From Acidobacteriaceae bacterium TAA 166 (GTDB taxonomy: Bacteria > Acidobacteriota > Terriglobia > Terriglobales > Acidobacteriaceae), in contig ATWD01000001.1 of the NCBI GenBank assembly GCA_000421065.1, positions 372,001 to 436,000 on the forward strand: a stretch of DNA of 64,000 bases, given 5' to 3'. The stretch's first letter is position 1; the number at the start of each line of letters is the position of its first letter. The position numbers were made by a program, and so were the translations under genes. Under the pieces are notes generated by a model. It was not told the origin of the DNA and did not search any database. It saw only the letters and a list, made by a program, of their open reading frames with translations. Shown here piece by piece: positions 35,909 through 44,840 of this stretch.

Positions 35909-35936
35909 GAGGGAACGTCCGCAAAAAAGTTCCCTC
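35909..35936. promoter_or_regulatory. Inverted repeat in the regulator/TBDR intergenic region
   Basis: The perfect 8-base arms GAGGGAAC and GTTCCCTC flank a 12-base spacer, 46 bases before the TBDR start. It could be an operator for the divergent regulator or a hairpin in the TBDR leader. Confidence 0.35.
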
Positions 35937-35982
35937 AGGTTGTCTCTTCCAACACTGTCATGATTTCTTTCGGAGGAAAGTA

Positions 35983-38900
35983 ATGCATCACTTCATGCAC
36001 TTCATTCGATCATCCGGCTTGATCGCCGCGGAGGCATCGCCGCTGCTGCAATCAAAGCGGAAGGCGAATATCATGAGCAAGGCGCTCCCAAATTGGTTGA
36101 GTTGCATTGCTCAATCGATCTCTTTGTTGCTTCTATTCGTCCATCCCCTGGCATTCGCACAACAAGGCTCCACAGCGGGACTCACCGGAACGGTTACGGA
36201 TAAGACTGGTGCTGCGGTTGCTGGTGCAGAGGTCGTTGCCCTCAACCTCGAAAGGCACGTATCGTATAACGCCACGACGACCGGGGCGGGCGTCTACAAC
36301 CTTCCTTCGCTACCTCCCGGTCCGTATGACATTTCGGCGACGCATCAAGGGTTTAACAAGGCTGTCGTCAAAGGCGTTACATTCCACGTCGCCCAACTTC
36401 TCGGAGTCGACCTGACGCTTGATATTGCATCTTCGTCCGACACGGTCACCGTCTCTGGAGATGAACAACTCCTCGAGACCGGTTCGACGCAGATTAACTA
36501 CATCATCGGCGAAAAGGAGATGAAGGACTGGCCGGCATTGGCATCAGGTGATGAGCGAGACATCTCGCAATATATTTACAGCAATTTGCCAGGAGCCACA
36601 GGCGTCTCCTTTACCGGATCCATTAACGGGGGCCAGACCAAGCAGAACGAAATCTACTACGAAGGCCTTCCGTTGGGCACGATGGACACCGCAGAGGAGG
36701 GCGCAAGTGTGGATGCCGTCAGGGAGATGAATCTCCAGGTTGGCGTCATGGGAGCTCAATACAATGGTGGAGGAACCGCTGTCACCAACGTTGGCCTCAA
36801 ATCAGGCACGAACAGCCTGCACGGCTCCCTGGTTGCCATCTTGCAAAATGAGGATCTGAATGCGAACAGCTATTCAGCGAAGCAGGCGGGGCAAGCGCGC
36901 TCCAAGCAACGGTTCAATCTCTACAGCGGTACGATCGGCGGGCCAGTTTACATTCCGAAGCTTTATGACGGCAGGAACAGGACCTTCTTTTTCTTCAATT
37001 ACGAAAGCGATCACAGAAACAATCTGGCGCTCAGCGGAGGCAATATCACCATGCCGACTCCGGCGATGCTCAGCGGCGACTTTTCCGCGTGGCTGAACCC
37101 GGGACTGGTAAACGACGCGCGGTCGGGGCAAGTTGCCACGACAGACGCCCTCGGTCGCCCAGTGGCATTTGGGCAGATCTATAACCCCGCAACGACGCGC
37201 GTCTTAAGCGCGGGACAGACTGATCCTTTGACCGGGCTGACGGCTAAGACAAATGGCCTTGCTCGCGAGCCCTTTCCGAACAATCAGATCTCGCCCTCGC
37301 TCTTTGACCCGGTTGCCGCAAACCTGCTCAAACTGACATGGCCACAGCATTATCTCGGGAACCAGGTCGTCAGCAATATCGCAACAACGACAAACCCTGG
37401 CCTGTCGCAGCATTTCATTACAGCCAAAGTGGATCAAGTACTGACATCGAACCAAAAACTCTCTGTTCTTTATAACTACAGCTACCGAGAGACCATCAAC
37501 GGAACTGGCCAGTACTGGTCACAGCCCAGCGACAATAATATTCTCGACACGGCCTACAACCAATCTTTCCCAGGGGTACAGATAGCCCGAATCAACCACT
37601 ATTGGACGCTCTCTTCGAGCATCTCGAACCACTTTGGGATGGGGTATTTCCGTGCGCCCATCGCTTTCGACGCTGTCCAGCCGAACCAGAACTGGGCTTC
37701 CAAACTGGGGATTCCCAACTATAGCGGGTTTGGGTTTCCAACCATTGCTTTTGCCGGGGGCACATCTCTTGCCGGGGGAACCAACACGTTGGGCATCGCT
37801 GGATCGTATCAGGGACAGTTACGCGGCAACTCTGATTTCATGTTGATCGACCAGGTTTACATGAGTCACGGTGCTCACCAACTGCAGGCGGGATTTGAGG
37901 GGCGCTTCTATCTGACAAACTGGACCAACCCCAACGCACCGGGCACGTTCTCCTTTAGCAATGCAATGACCGATGATGGCCCCTCTACGACGAACTTCGC
38001 AGGAAATGCATTTGCCAGCTTCCTCCTGGGGCAACTGAACTCCATCTCGAGTACTGCCTACGCTGGCAACCAGCACTACCGTCGCCGTGAGGGCGGACTT
38101 TACATTCAGGATGATTGGAAGGCGACATCGCACCTTACCCTCAACCTTGGAGTTCGCTGGGAGATTATTGGAAAACTCTACGAGACGAACGGACAGTGGA
38201 GCGGTGTCGACCTCTCGGTTCCGAACACTGGCGCGGGAGGCCGGCCAGGGGCGCTGGTCTTTGCGAGCCAGCTTGGGAAGAAGAGTTTTGAAGACACTGC
38301 GTGGACGATGATCCTTCCCCGGATAGGATTCGCGTATACCCCGACTCCCCGCCTGGTCTTCAGGGCTGGCTTCGGCGTGAACACACAGGCACCCGTGTAT
38401 AGCGCTGAGCCGTTTCAAGGACAGACTCTCCCTCCGACGACGGGTTACTCTGCATCGATTGCTCTAAACTCCACCACCAATCCGCAACCTTTTTCAGACA
38501 TTGCGGTCGGACGGCTCAGCAACCCATACCCTTCCCCTCTGACTTCCCTTCCCAACTACGATCCCACGCAGTTGAATCGCCAGAGTGTTACCGTCAACAA
38601 TCCGGCAGGCTCCAAACCCGTCTACTACGGGAATTACACCGCAGGTATGCAGGTGGACCTTGGGCATGGCATGATCGGACAGATCAACTACGTCGGCAAT
38701 GCCGCCCGCCGGATTCGCGCGAGTGGACTGACCCAGATGAACCAGCTTCCGGTGGGTGCTCTTTCGCAATATGGAGATGCTCTCCTGGATAACATCGCCC
38801 TGCATCCTGAGATTGCGAGTCCCTATCCGGGCTTTTCGGGCACCGTGGCGCAGGCGCTGGCGCCGTATCCGCAGTTCAATGGTGGAGGCGTCACCCTGTT

Positions 38901-39681
38901 CGACCCAGGTGTGGGGTGGTCTCGCTATGATGCCATGCAGGCAACTCTCACCAAGAGGATGAACAATGGTCTTTCGATCTTCGCCAACTACTCGTGGTCG
39001 AAGACCCTTACCAACACCAATACTGGAATTCAAGACATCTACAACCGGAAGGCGACTAAAGCCGAGGCGTCCTTCATTCATGTTCCGCAGATCTTCAAAA
39101 TTACTGCCATCTACGAACTCCCCCTCGGAAAGGGCAAGCTGGTAAGCCTTCATGGACCACTTGACTGGATCGCGGGAGGATGGAAGCTGGCAGCCAATGG
39201 TATCTACCAGTCGGGAGATACTCTGACTATCACCGATAGCTTCGTGGCAAACGGCATCTTTGCGACGAGTCGTCCCAGATTTACGGGTGCTCCGATCAAA
39301 CTCAATCAGAAAGGGTTCATCGACACTGCGCACAACAACGGACCTCTGTACTTGAATCCAGCCGCATTCACCCATGTTCCATATACGTCGAATAACCACG
39401 TGGCCTTGACTACCGGCGATGTTCCCTCGGTTCTGCCAGGTCTTCAAGGTCCTGGGTACGCTTACGAGAATATCGGCCTGGAGAAAGGGTTTGGCTTAGG
39501 CGAAGGTCGAAATATCTCGTTCCGTGCGGATGCATTCAACGCTTTGAATCGCGCGGGACGCGGCAATCCGGTAACCGACATCAATAATGCAAACTTCGGC
39601 AAGATTGTGAGTACGCAATCGTCTTCACGTCAGAACTTCAACCCACGCACCGCTCAGGTGCAAGCCCTCTTCACTTTCTAA
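35983..39681 (+). CDS. TonB-dependent receptor, Oar-like (third copy)
   Basis: A 1,232-residue outer-membrane receptor starting at 35983, where GGAGG lies 6 bases before ATG. A second possible start at 36073 has GGAAGG and gives a classical signal peptide (MSKALPNWLSCIAQSIS, ending PLAFAQQ). A carboxypeptidase-regulatory-like domain follows (GLTGTVTDKTGAAVAGAEV, then AGVYNLPSLPPGPYDISAT). The plug includes DISQYIYSNLPGATGVSF and the barrel ends AQVQALFTF. It is unlinked to any enzyme gene on the same strand; the divergent winged-helix protein is the only clue to control. Two hairpins follow the stop. Confidence 0.94.
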   Translation: MHHFMHFIRSSGLIAAEASPLLQSKRKANIMSKALPNWLSCIAQSISLLLLFVHPLAFAQQGSTAGLTGTVTDKTGAAVAGAEVVALNLERHVSYNATTTGAGVYNLPSLPPGPYDISATHQGFNKAVVKGVTFHVAQLLGVDLTLDIASSSDTVTVSGDEQLLETGSTQINYIIGEKEMKDWPALASGDERDISQYIYSNLPGATGVSFTGSINGGQTKQNEIYYEGLPLGTMDTAEEGASVDAVREMNLQVGVMGAQYNGGGTAVTNVGLKSGTNSLHGSLVAILQNEDLNANSYSAKQAGQARSKQRFNLYSGTIGGPVYIPKLYDGRNRTFFFFNYESDHRNNLALSGGNITMPTPAMLSGDFSAWLNPGLVNDARSGQVATTDALGRPVAFGQIYNPATTRVLSAGQTDPLTGLTAKTNGLAREPFPNNQISPSLFDPVAANLLKLTWPQHYLGNQVVSNIATTTNPGLSQHFITAKVDQVLTSNQKLSVLYNYSYRETINGTGQYWSQPSDNNILDTAYNQSFPGVQIARINHYWTLSSSISNHFGMGYFRAPIAFDAVQPNQNWASKLGIPNYSGFGFPTIAFAGGTSLAGGTNTLGIAGSYQGQLRGNSDFMLIDQVYMSHGAHQLQAGFEGRFYLTNWTNPNAPGTFSFSNAMTDDGPSTTNFAGNAFASFLLGQLNSISSTAYAGNQHYRRREGGLYIQDDWKATSHLTLNLGVRWEIIGKLYETNGQWSGVDLSVPNTGAGGRPGALVFASQLGKKSFEDTAWTMILPRIGFAYTPTPRLVFRAGFGVNTQAPVYSAEPFQGQTLPPTTGYSASIALNSTTNPQPFSDIAVGRLSNPYPSPLTSLPNYDPTQLNRQSVTVNNPAGSKPVYYGNYTAGMQVDLGHGMIGQINYVGNAARRIRASGLTQMNQLPVGALSQYGDALLDNIALHPEIASPYPGFSGTVAQALAPYPQFNGGGVTLFDPGVGWSRYDAMQATLTKRMNNGLSIFANYSWSKTLTNTNTGIQDIYNRKATKAEASFIHVPQIFKITAIYELPLGKGKLVSLHGPLDWIAGGWKLAANGIYQSGDTLTITDSFVANGIFATSRPRFTGAPIKLNQKGFIDTAHNNGPLYLNPAAFTHVPYTSNNHVALTTGDVPSVLPGLQGPGYAYENIGLEKGFGLGEGRNISFRADAFNALNRAGRGNPVTDINNANFGKIVSTQSSSRQNFNPRTAQVQALFTF

Positions 39682-39691
39682 ACAAGAACAT

Positions 39692-39727
39692 GGGGATGTA
39701 CGGGCGGCTTTCCGCTCGTGCATCCCC
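39692..39727 (+). terminator. Hairpin after the third TBDR
   Basis: GGGGATG pairs with CATCCCC, extended inward by GGGCGG/CCGCTC with mismatches, 10 bases after the stop codon. There is no clear T-run. A factor-assisted or weak intrinsic terminator is likely. Confidence 0.55.
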
Positions 39728-39802
39728 GTATTCCGAAACCGTGGCCAACCCTGTCGGTCTCCCGGATTTGCTTCCCTCGTTCAACGTTGTCGGGACCTTG
39801 TA

Positions 39803-39826
39803 GCGGGACTCGTTTTGCGAGCCCGC
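39803..39826. terminator. Second hairpin between the TBDR and a converging small gene
   Basis: GCGGGACTCG and CGAGCCCGC pair around a TTTTG loop with one bulge. It lies between converging genes, so it may terminate the minus-strand frame that ends at 39851. Confidence 0.45.
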
Positions 39827-39850
39827 GTGCGGCCACAGCACTACCTCTGG

Positions 39851-40093
39851 CTAATCGGTTTCAACGGGCGGCGGGTCCTTAGGTTCCTCTTCCGATTTTT
39901 CGAGGGCAACGGACGACCTTTCAAGACTAGTCCTTATCAACAACTGTAGCTGGGGTAACGGTCGAAATCCATATTGAGGGGGAACAGCAGTAAAGCTCTT
40001 CATGTGATCGGCCCACAAATCGTCGAGACTCGGGGGGAATTTCGATTTCTTCTCATCTTCCTGAATGCTGTCTTCCACGAAGCCTCCGCCCAA
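39851..40093 (-). CDS. Small hypothetical protein (80 aa)
   Basis: A short frame, rich in charged residues and proline (FVEDSIQEDEKKSKFPPSLD, ending EEEPKDPPPVETD). No motif, signal or obvious ribosome site. Its position before a hairpin favours it, but it may be a non-coding frame. Confidence 0.35.
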   Translation of the reverse strand: MGGGFVEDSIQEDEKKSKFPPSLDDLWADHMKSFTAVPPQYGFRPLPQLQLLIRTSLERSSVALEKSEEEPKDPPPVETD

Positions 40094-40630
40094 TCGCTAT
40101 ACCGAGATCCGATGTAGAACGTTCTAACGCGATTAAGTTTCGAGCAGAACAGAACATTAACCCATCTGCAGAGGATGCCGGTCTTCGAGCAACGACTGCT
40201 CCCGACGCAGCTTAGTCCTTTGCCAGGACCGAACTGATCGAGGCTTGCGGCCAGAAGATTGGACCGGCAAGCTCAACGCACTGGACCGCATCTCCTCTCC
40301 AATCCTCTCCAGCATCGCCTCGATCGTCGTCCAAACCAATACCGGCTCGCATATCGCCTGGATAGTTCGGTGCAGCGGGAAAGCTGTCGTCTTGAATCGA
40401 ATCGAGAATTACGACTCCGCCTTCAATCCCGATCGTGGTGTAACTGCCATAGGTTCCTGTTCGACAGATCCGACATCGAGCCAGTGCTGAAACTGGGGGT
40501 TTCAGGTACTACGCCCCGCATGAGCTTTGCTCAAGATTTGCATAATCAAGCCGCTACTTCAGCGATCTTTGCCAATTCCGCACATGGCCATTTCATCGCT
40601 CGGGCTGGACACATGACCAGGCTCTACGTG
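40094..40630. other. Gene-free stretch before a decayed lipoprotein gene
   Basis: Frames on both strands are short or antisense, without motifs. I see no RNA gene or palindrome of note. Confidence 0.35.
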
Positions 40631-41565
40631 TCACTCGACAGTCCGCATTTGCGCCGCACGTTGCTTTCCCAACTGTACATTGCAGCTCGGTTCGATTTGG
40701 CGCTGTTCGTCCACGACCGAGGGGCGCAGGTAGCGCGTCTTGGTCGACATTGCGATGCCATTTTCTGCCTGTGTGAGCATATCCTCACGTATGAGCGATC
40801 CATCTTCATAGCTTGTAAAGAGGACATTCATTAGGACCGGCAAAGGCGCTGCAGGAAGCCGTAAGGATTGTATGGACGCAGCAGGTTCGAGTGCTGGTGG
40901 CAAGCCTGCGGTGACCGGATTGGGTGCACTGCGCATTTGCAGAGAGGAAGGTGGGTCCATATAAATCCCATCATTCTGACGAAACAGCCGAGTGCCCGAG
41001 CGAGTGTGATCAAGGTGCAGGCTGCGCAATGTCCCGTTTGCCTCGTAGTTGCCGGTCAACACCACAGCACCATCACTGTCGCAATAGATGCGCACCAACG
41101 CAAAGGACGTAGGGGGCTCTGTAGCCATGGGTGGCCCGACTGTCTGCATCGCAGGTTCCGCTTCCCCGTCGTAGTGCCCAATCGCTATCGTGTCGAGGTT
41201 GACATCGAAGGATCTATGGTAGAAGCAGGTCTTCTTAAGCGTGATGTTGCCGAAGTCGCCCCGCAATAGCTGAGTTGCCTGCCAGTCTCAAGATCTCCTT
41301 CAAGATAAAACGCTATATGCGCTGGGGCCGACTGCGAAGCCCGAACAAAATGCGTGGCACTTGCTGAGGTCGCACCTTTAAAATAATGAAAGAAGGACGG
41401 CAGTGGCGGTTGATACAAAGAGCGCTCCCCCTGCGGCTGCATCGTGGCGTCCGGGCCAATCTGGATGCGGGGATAGAAGCCGCCGACCGCACGATCTCGC
41501 TTGCAGCCGGACATGCACATAAGCAAGACGAAAAATCTGATGTTTAGACGAGAAATCCCTGTCAT
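40631..41565 (-). pseudogene. Lipoprotein of unknown function with a frameshift
   Basis: The gene starts at 41565, with AGGA eight bases upstream. A lipoprotein signal is visible: MTGISRLNIRFFVLLMCMSGC, with the lipobox cysteine at the end. The first frame ends in a changed sequence after DLETGRQ near 41280. Reading one base over, the natural continuation is LLRGDFGNITLKKTCFYHRSF and then a beta-rich body (SFALVRIYCDSDGAVVLTGN), ending AAQMRTVE at 40631. So the about 308-residue lipoprotein is split by a one-base change. It could still be a sequencing error. Family unknown. Confidence 0.65.
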
Positions 41566-41919
41566 CCTCGCATTTCCTAGCAAGCGGTGTGAGGCACCAA
41601 CGCGTCGGACCTCCGATTCTCCGGGCGCGTGCTTGGCAGCCCGGAAGCTCATCTCCACCATGCTAGGGTAAACCGTTCGTAGCATGGGAGTATGCGGAGC
41701 GACTTGGGCCGGCAGGAGTGTCCGTCGTGGCCTTTGAGCTCATGCCCCGCACAATCACGCTTAGCAATCAGCATAATGGTTCCACCAACGCACGGAAGGA
41801 TGCTCCAACACTGGATGCATCACGCTTCTCAACCTTTGACTACAGCGAATTGGCCATCATGAGCGGCGCATCTCGTGAGCTTCTGGACGATCAGCAAAAG
41901 ACCGTGATTCCGTGGCTAC

Positions 41920-42329
41920 GATTGATAGCATGTTGGCCGGGTAGAGCGCATCGATGTCCTTGTCAACACGGCCGGCCCTCAAACATACGGCCGGTTGAAG
42001 AAACCACGGTCAAGCAAGCAAAAAACTTGTTCGAAACGAATGTCTTAGGCACACTACGTCTTTCCCGCGCGGTTTTGCCGGGCATGCGAAGCCGAAGGCA
42101 AGGCCGAATCATCAATATCAGCTCAATGGCCGGATTCGTTCCTGCGCCCTACATGGTTGTTTCTTCAGCAGACAAGCATGCACTCGAGGCGTTGTCTGAA
42201 ACGATGGACCATGAGCTCAGAACTTTCGGAGTCCGTGTTGCGGTTGTTCAACCGTACTATGCGCGAACGAACCTTGGAGAAGCGGCACCCCTCGCTGCAA
42301 GGCCCGGGAACCATGTCGTCGTGTCGTAG
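41920..42329 (+). pseudogene. SDR dehydrogenase relic, multiple frame changes
   Basis: The piece near 41938-41990 reads VERIDVLVNTAGPQTYG (NNAG region) in one frame. The remaining piece reads KNLFETNVLGTLRLSRAVLP, then RRQGRIINISSMAG, then a degraded YxxxK site (APYMVVSSADKHALE) in another. The N-terminal TGxxxGxG is missing and the catalytic tyrosine of YxxxK is not retained. The gene is dead. It lies between the lipoprotein relic and an intact-looking SDR on the other strand. Confidence 0.7.
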
Positions 42330-42580
42330 ATAACAACAGCAACAAAGATTATGACGACACTGGTCCATGCAAGAAGTTTCTCCTTCAACGACGAGCAGAG
42401 ACCGATCAGCCGCGGCTGGTATATACAAGTAAGGATCCCAAGCAGCAACTCCCAGCCATGAGCGGCATTGCCTCATGTATAATTTTTCAACCACCCGGAA
42501 CACTTACCCCTATCTGACGCGAAACTAGATACCGCTTGAATGAAATCTGATTTTTGAGAGGATTGTTTTTTGAGCGACTG

Positions 42581-43324
42581 TTAGATCAGTGCTCCATTAG
42601 CACGTATGTTCTGGCCTGATACCCACGCGGCTTCATCAGAGCAAAGCTATGTCACGACATTCGAGATGTCAACTGGCTCGCCAATTCTATTGAAAGCGGA
42701 AAGGCTCGCCATATGCTTGATTTGCTCTTCGGTCTTGCCGGTCGTAAAAAGATCTGTCATTACCGGTCCAGGCGAAACAACATTTACGCGAATCCCCTTG
42801 GCACCCATCTCCTTCGCAAAGACATGACTAAGCTGCTCAACCGCTCCCTTGGTTGCAACGTAGGTTGCATAGGTGGGGAGAGCGAGTGTAGTAGTCGACG
42901 ATGAAAAATTGACGATAACGCCCTTCTCTTTCAGCCGAGTCGCCGCAAGCTGACAGGTCAGGAACGTTCCTTTGACATTGACTGCAAACAGCCGATCATA
43001 TTCCTCTTCGGCTACGGCAGCGAGAGGCTTGTAGAGAATGAGACCTGCATTGTTGATGAGGATGTCAGCATTACCGAACGCCTTCTCCGTCGCATCGAAG
43101 ATTGCAATGCAATCCTGTTTCTTACTGACGTCGCCCTTTACGGAAATCGCTTCGCCGCCAGCCTTGACAATTTCAGCCACCACAGCACTGGCTTCTGTTG
43201 CGCTATTCGCATAGTTGACGACGACCTTCGCGCTTTCTTTAGCAAATCGACGGGCGATCATAGCGCCAATGCCACGACCGGCACCGGTGACAATAGCAAC
43301 TTTACCCTTCAGCAGTTCCGACAT
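42581..43324 (-). pseudogene. SDR-family oxidoreductase with a premature TAG
   Basis: The first 225 residues have a full SDR core: TGAGRGIG, INNAG, and SSSTTTLALPTYATYVATKGAV with the YxxxK catalytic pair. After DISNVVT there is TAG at 42647-42649. Reading through gives LCSDEAAWVSGQNIRANGALI and TAA at 42581-42583, exactly the normal SDR end. So one stop codon truncates the gene by about 22 residues. Loss of the tail usually damages dimerisation, but a partly active truncated enzyme is possible. The upstream region contains clustered repeats (43372-43446). Confidence 0.75.
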
Positions 43325-43371
43325 AACTAAGCCTCCTCTGCTGATTAGAGCCTGAACTCATCCTCCCGTGT

Positions 43372-43410
43372 TATGCATTCTTTGTATACACCTCATGTAA
43401 ATAATGCATA
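43372..43410. promoter_or_regulatory. Inverted repeat in the SDR promoter region
   Basis: Perfect arms TATGCATT and AATGCATA, 23 bases apart, 48 bases upstream of the SDR start. It is likely part of a regulator site. Confidence 0.4.
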
Positions 43411-43418
43411 CCGCCCTC

Positions 43419-43446
43419 TGTAAACATTCGTGAACGTGTAAACATT
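43419..43446. promoter_or_regulatory. Direct repeat TGTAAACATT, two copies
   Basis: Two exact copies of TGTAAACATT, 18 bases apart start to start, between the SDR promoter and the LysR-type gene. An 18-base period is compatible with a dimeric regulator binding on nearly one face of DNA. The binding protein is unknown. Confidence 0.4.
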
Positions 43447-43472
43447 TCATGCTAAATTGCGAGGCTTTGCAG

Positions 43473-44438
43473 TTAGGCGGTTCGCGGGCCACGTTGTGGC
43501 TTCGGGCGTACTCGGCTCATGTCTTGCCCTAGATTTCTCACTTGTCCTCGAAACCATCGATGGACGGGATCGTCGTCCAAACGAGGGTGCCAGATCATTT
43601 CGTATCGGAACCCTTTGATCTCACTCGGAGCGGCCATCACTCTTACATGAGAAAGTCGCGCCATTTGATTGGCAAGTCTACGCGGTACCGTGAGAATAAG
43701 ATCACTGTTTGCAACTGCCGCGACAGCTGGGGCGAAAAAAGGAAGTGTGAGACCAACATCGCGTTTTAGCGAAAGATCGCTCAGTGGACGGTCAACAAGC
43801 GTCTGCTGGCCAGCAATCACGGCGACTACCGCATGCCGGTACTTGAGGTACTGCTGTAGTGTCACCCCCTTGGTGTTTAACGGGTGCTTCGTTGACACTA
43901 CACAGACAAACTTATCCGCAAAGATTGTTTCAATATGTAAGCTGGGATGCGCTCCAATGCCTGCAACCGTAATGACGGTGTCGAGACGCCCATTACTCAG
44001 TTCCTCAAAGCTGCGTTCGCTCCAGGGAAGCACTTCAATGCAAGACTTGGGCGCGACCTCGGTGATGCGTCGGATGAGTTCCGGCAGTAACACGACGCAC
44101 GCGTAGTCTGTCATCGCCATTTGAAAGCGATCCTGGCTGTTCGCTGGGTCGAAGCCTCGGCCCTGCAAAACTTCTTCTAGTCGAGGAAGCAGAGGCTCAA
44201 GCTCCCTGAGGAGTCTTTCGCCTCGTGCCGTACGTTCGTGTGTCTTGCCGTTACGAAGCAAGAGATCGTCTCCCAGAGAGTCGCGAAGGCTCTCGAGATG
44301 ACGACTCATCGCTGACTGGCTGAGGAAACAGCGTTTGGCAGCACGGGTCACATGCTTCTCTTCAAGAAGGACAGTCAGGTAGTAGAGAAGATCCAAGTCC
44401 AACTTGCTTATATGCGGATAGCGCATCGTCTCGATCAT
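43473..44438 (-). CDS. LysR-family transcriptional regulator
   Basis: A 321-residue regulator when started at 44438 (MIETMRYPHIS); the frame is open to 44582. The helix-turn-helix is typical: LDLLYYLTVLLEEKHVTRAA, then SQSAMSRHLESLRDSLGDDL. The effector-binding domain contains MTDYACVVLLPELI and VVSTKHPLNTKGVTL, recalling the NodD/LinR-like LysR group. It is divergent from the aldo-keto reductase, and the 402-base gap contains palindromes. It probably controls that gene or the whole redox cluster, and may respond to an aromatic or quinone-like compound. Effector is inferred only. Confidence 0.88.
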   Translation of the reverse strand: MIETMRYPHISKLDLDLLYYLTVLLEEKHVTRAAKRCFLSQSAMSRHLESLRDSLGDDLLLRNGKTHERTARGERLLRELEPLLPRLEEVLQGRGFDPANSQDRFQMAMTDYACVVLLPELIRRITEVAPKSCIEVLPWSERSFEELSNGRLDTVITVAGIGAHPSLHIETIFADKFVCVVSTKHPLNTKGVTLQQYLKYRHAVVAVIAGQQTLVDRPLSDLSLKRDVGLTLPFFAPAVAAVANSDLILTVPRRLANQMARLSHVRVMAAPSEIKGFRYEMIWHPRLDDDPVHRWFRGQVRNLGQDMSRVRPKPQRGPRTA

Positions 44439-44840
44439 ATCAATGCGTACTCCGACGAGAAAGGACGTGTTTGTCAGTACGGGGTGATCATCCTTGCTGT
44501 TAAGAAAAGCCTCGACAAACAACGGCTGCACAAGAGTCCACCATATTACGGCCGACTCGTTTGCTGGTCCCTTCTCGATCAAATGCCCTGTTCAAATTAA
44601 CTTTCAATCTCACTCTGACCGGGCCCCGAAGTCCTTTCTCCTGTTCTGTGCATGATAACTCGGTGGATCATGCACATGTCGCATGATACTCATCCGAAAA
44701 AAGCATGGTCGAATGCATATCGAATTCACTCTATTCATGTGTACTGATGGACGTTGGAAGTTAACTTCGCACGTCCGCTAGCGCCTGCGTTTTGGGCTAT
44801 ACCTTGCAGGCGATAACGAGGAAGGTTAAGGAGAACCACT
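44439..44840. promoter_or_regulatory. Divergent promoter region, LysR gene and redox cluster
   Basis: A 402-base gap with a 28-base inverted repeat (44648-44675) and several copies of GCATGAT. The ribosome site AAGGAG lies directly upstream of the aldo-keto reductase start. Likely the control region of both genes. Confidence 0.5.
44648..44675. promoter_or_regulatory. Perfect palindrome GTGCATGAT/ATCATGCAC
   Basis: 9-base arms with a 10-base spacer, 165 bases before the aldo-keto reductase. A third half-site CGCATGATACTC lies 4 bases further on. The T-N11-A spacing of a LysR box is not exact, so the binding protein could be LysR- or TetR-like. Confidence 0.5.

Noticed and set aside
40259..40834. 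Plus-strand 191-codon frame
   Set aside because: Overlaps the lipoprotein gene in antisense and lacks family features.
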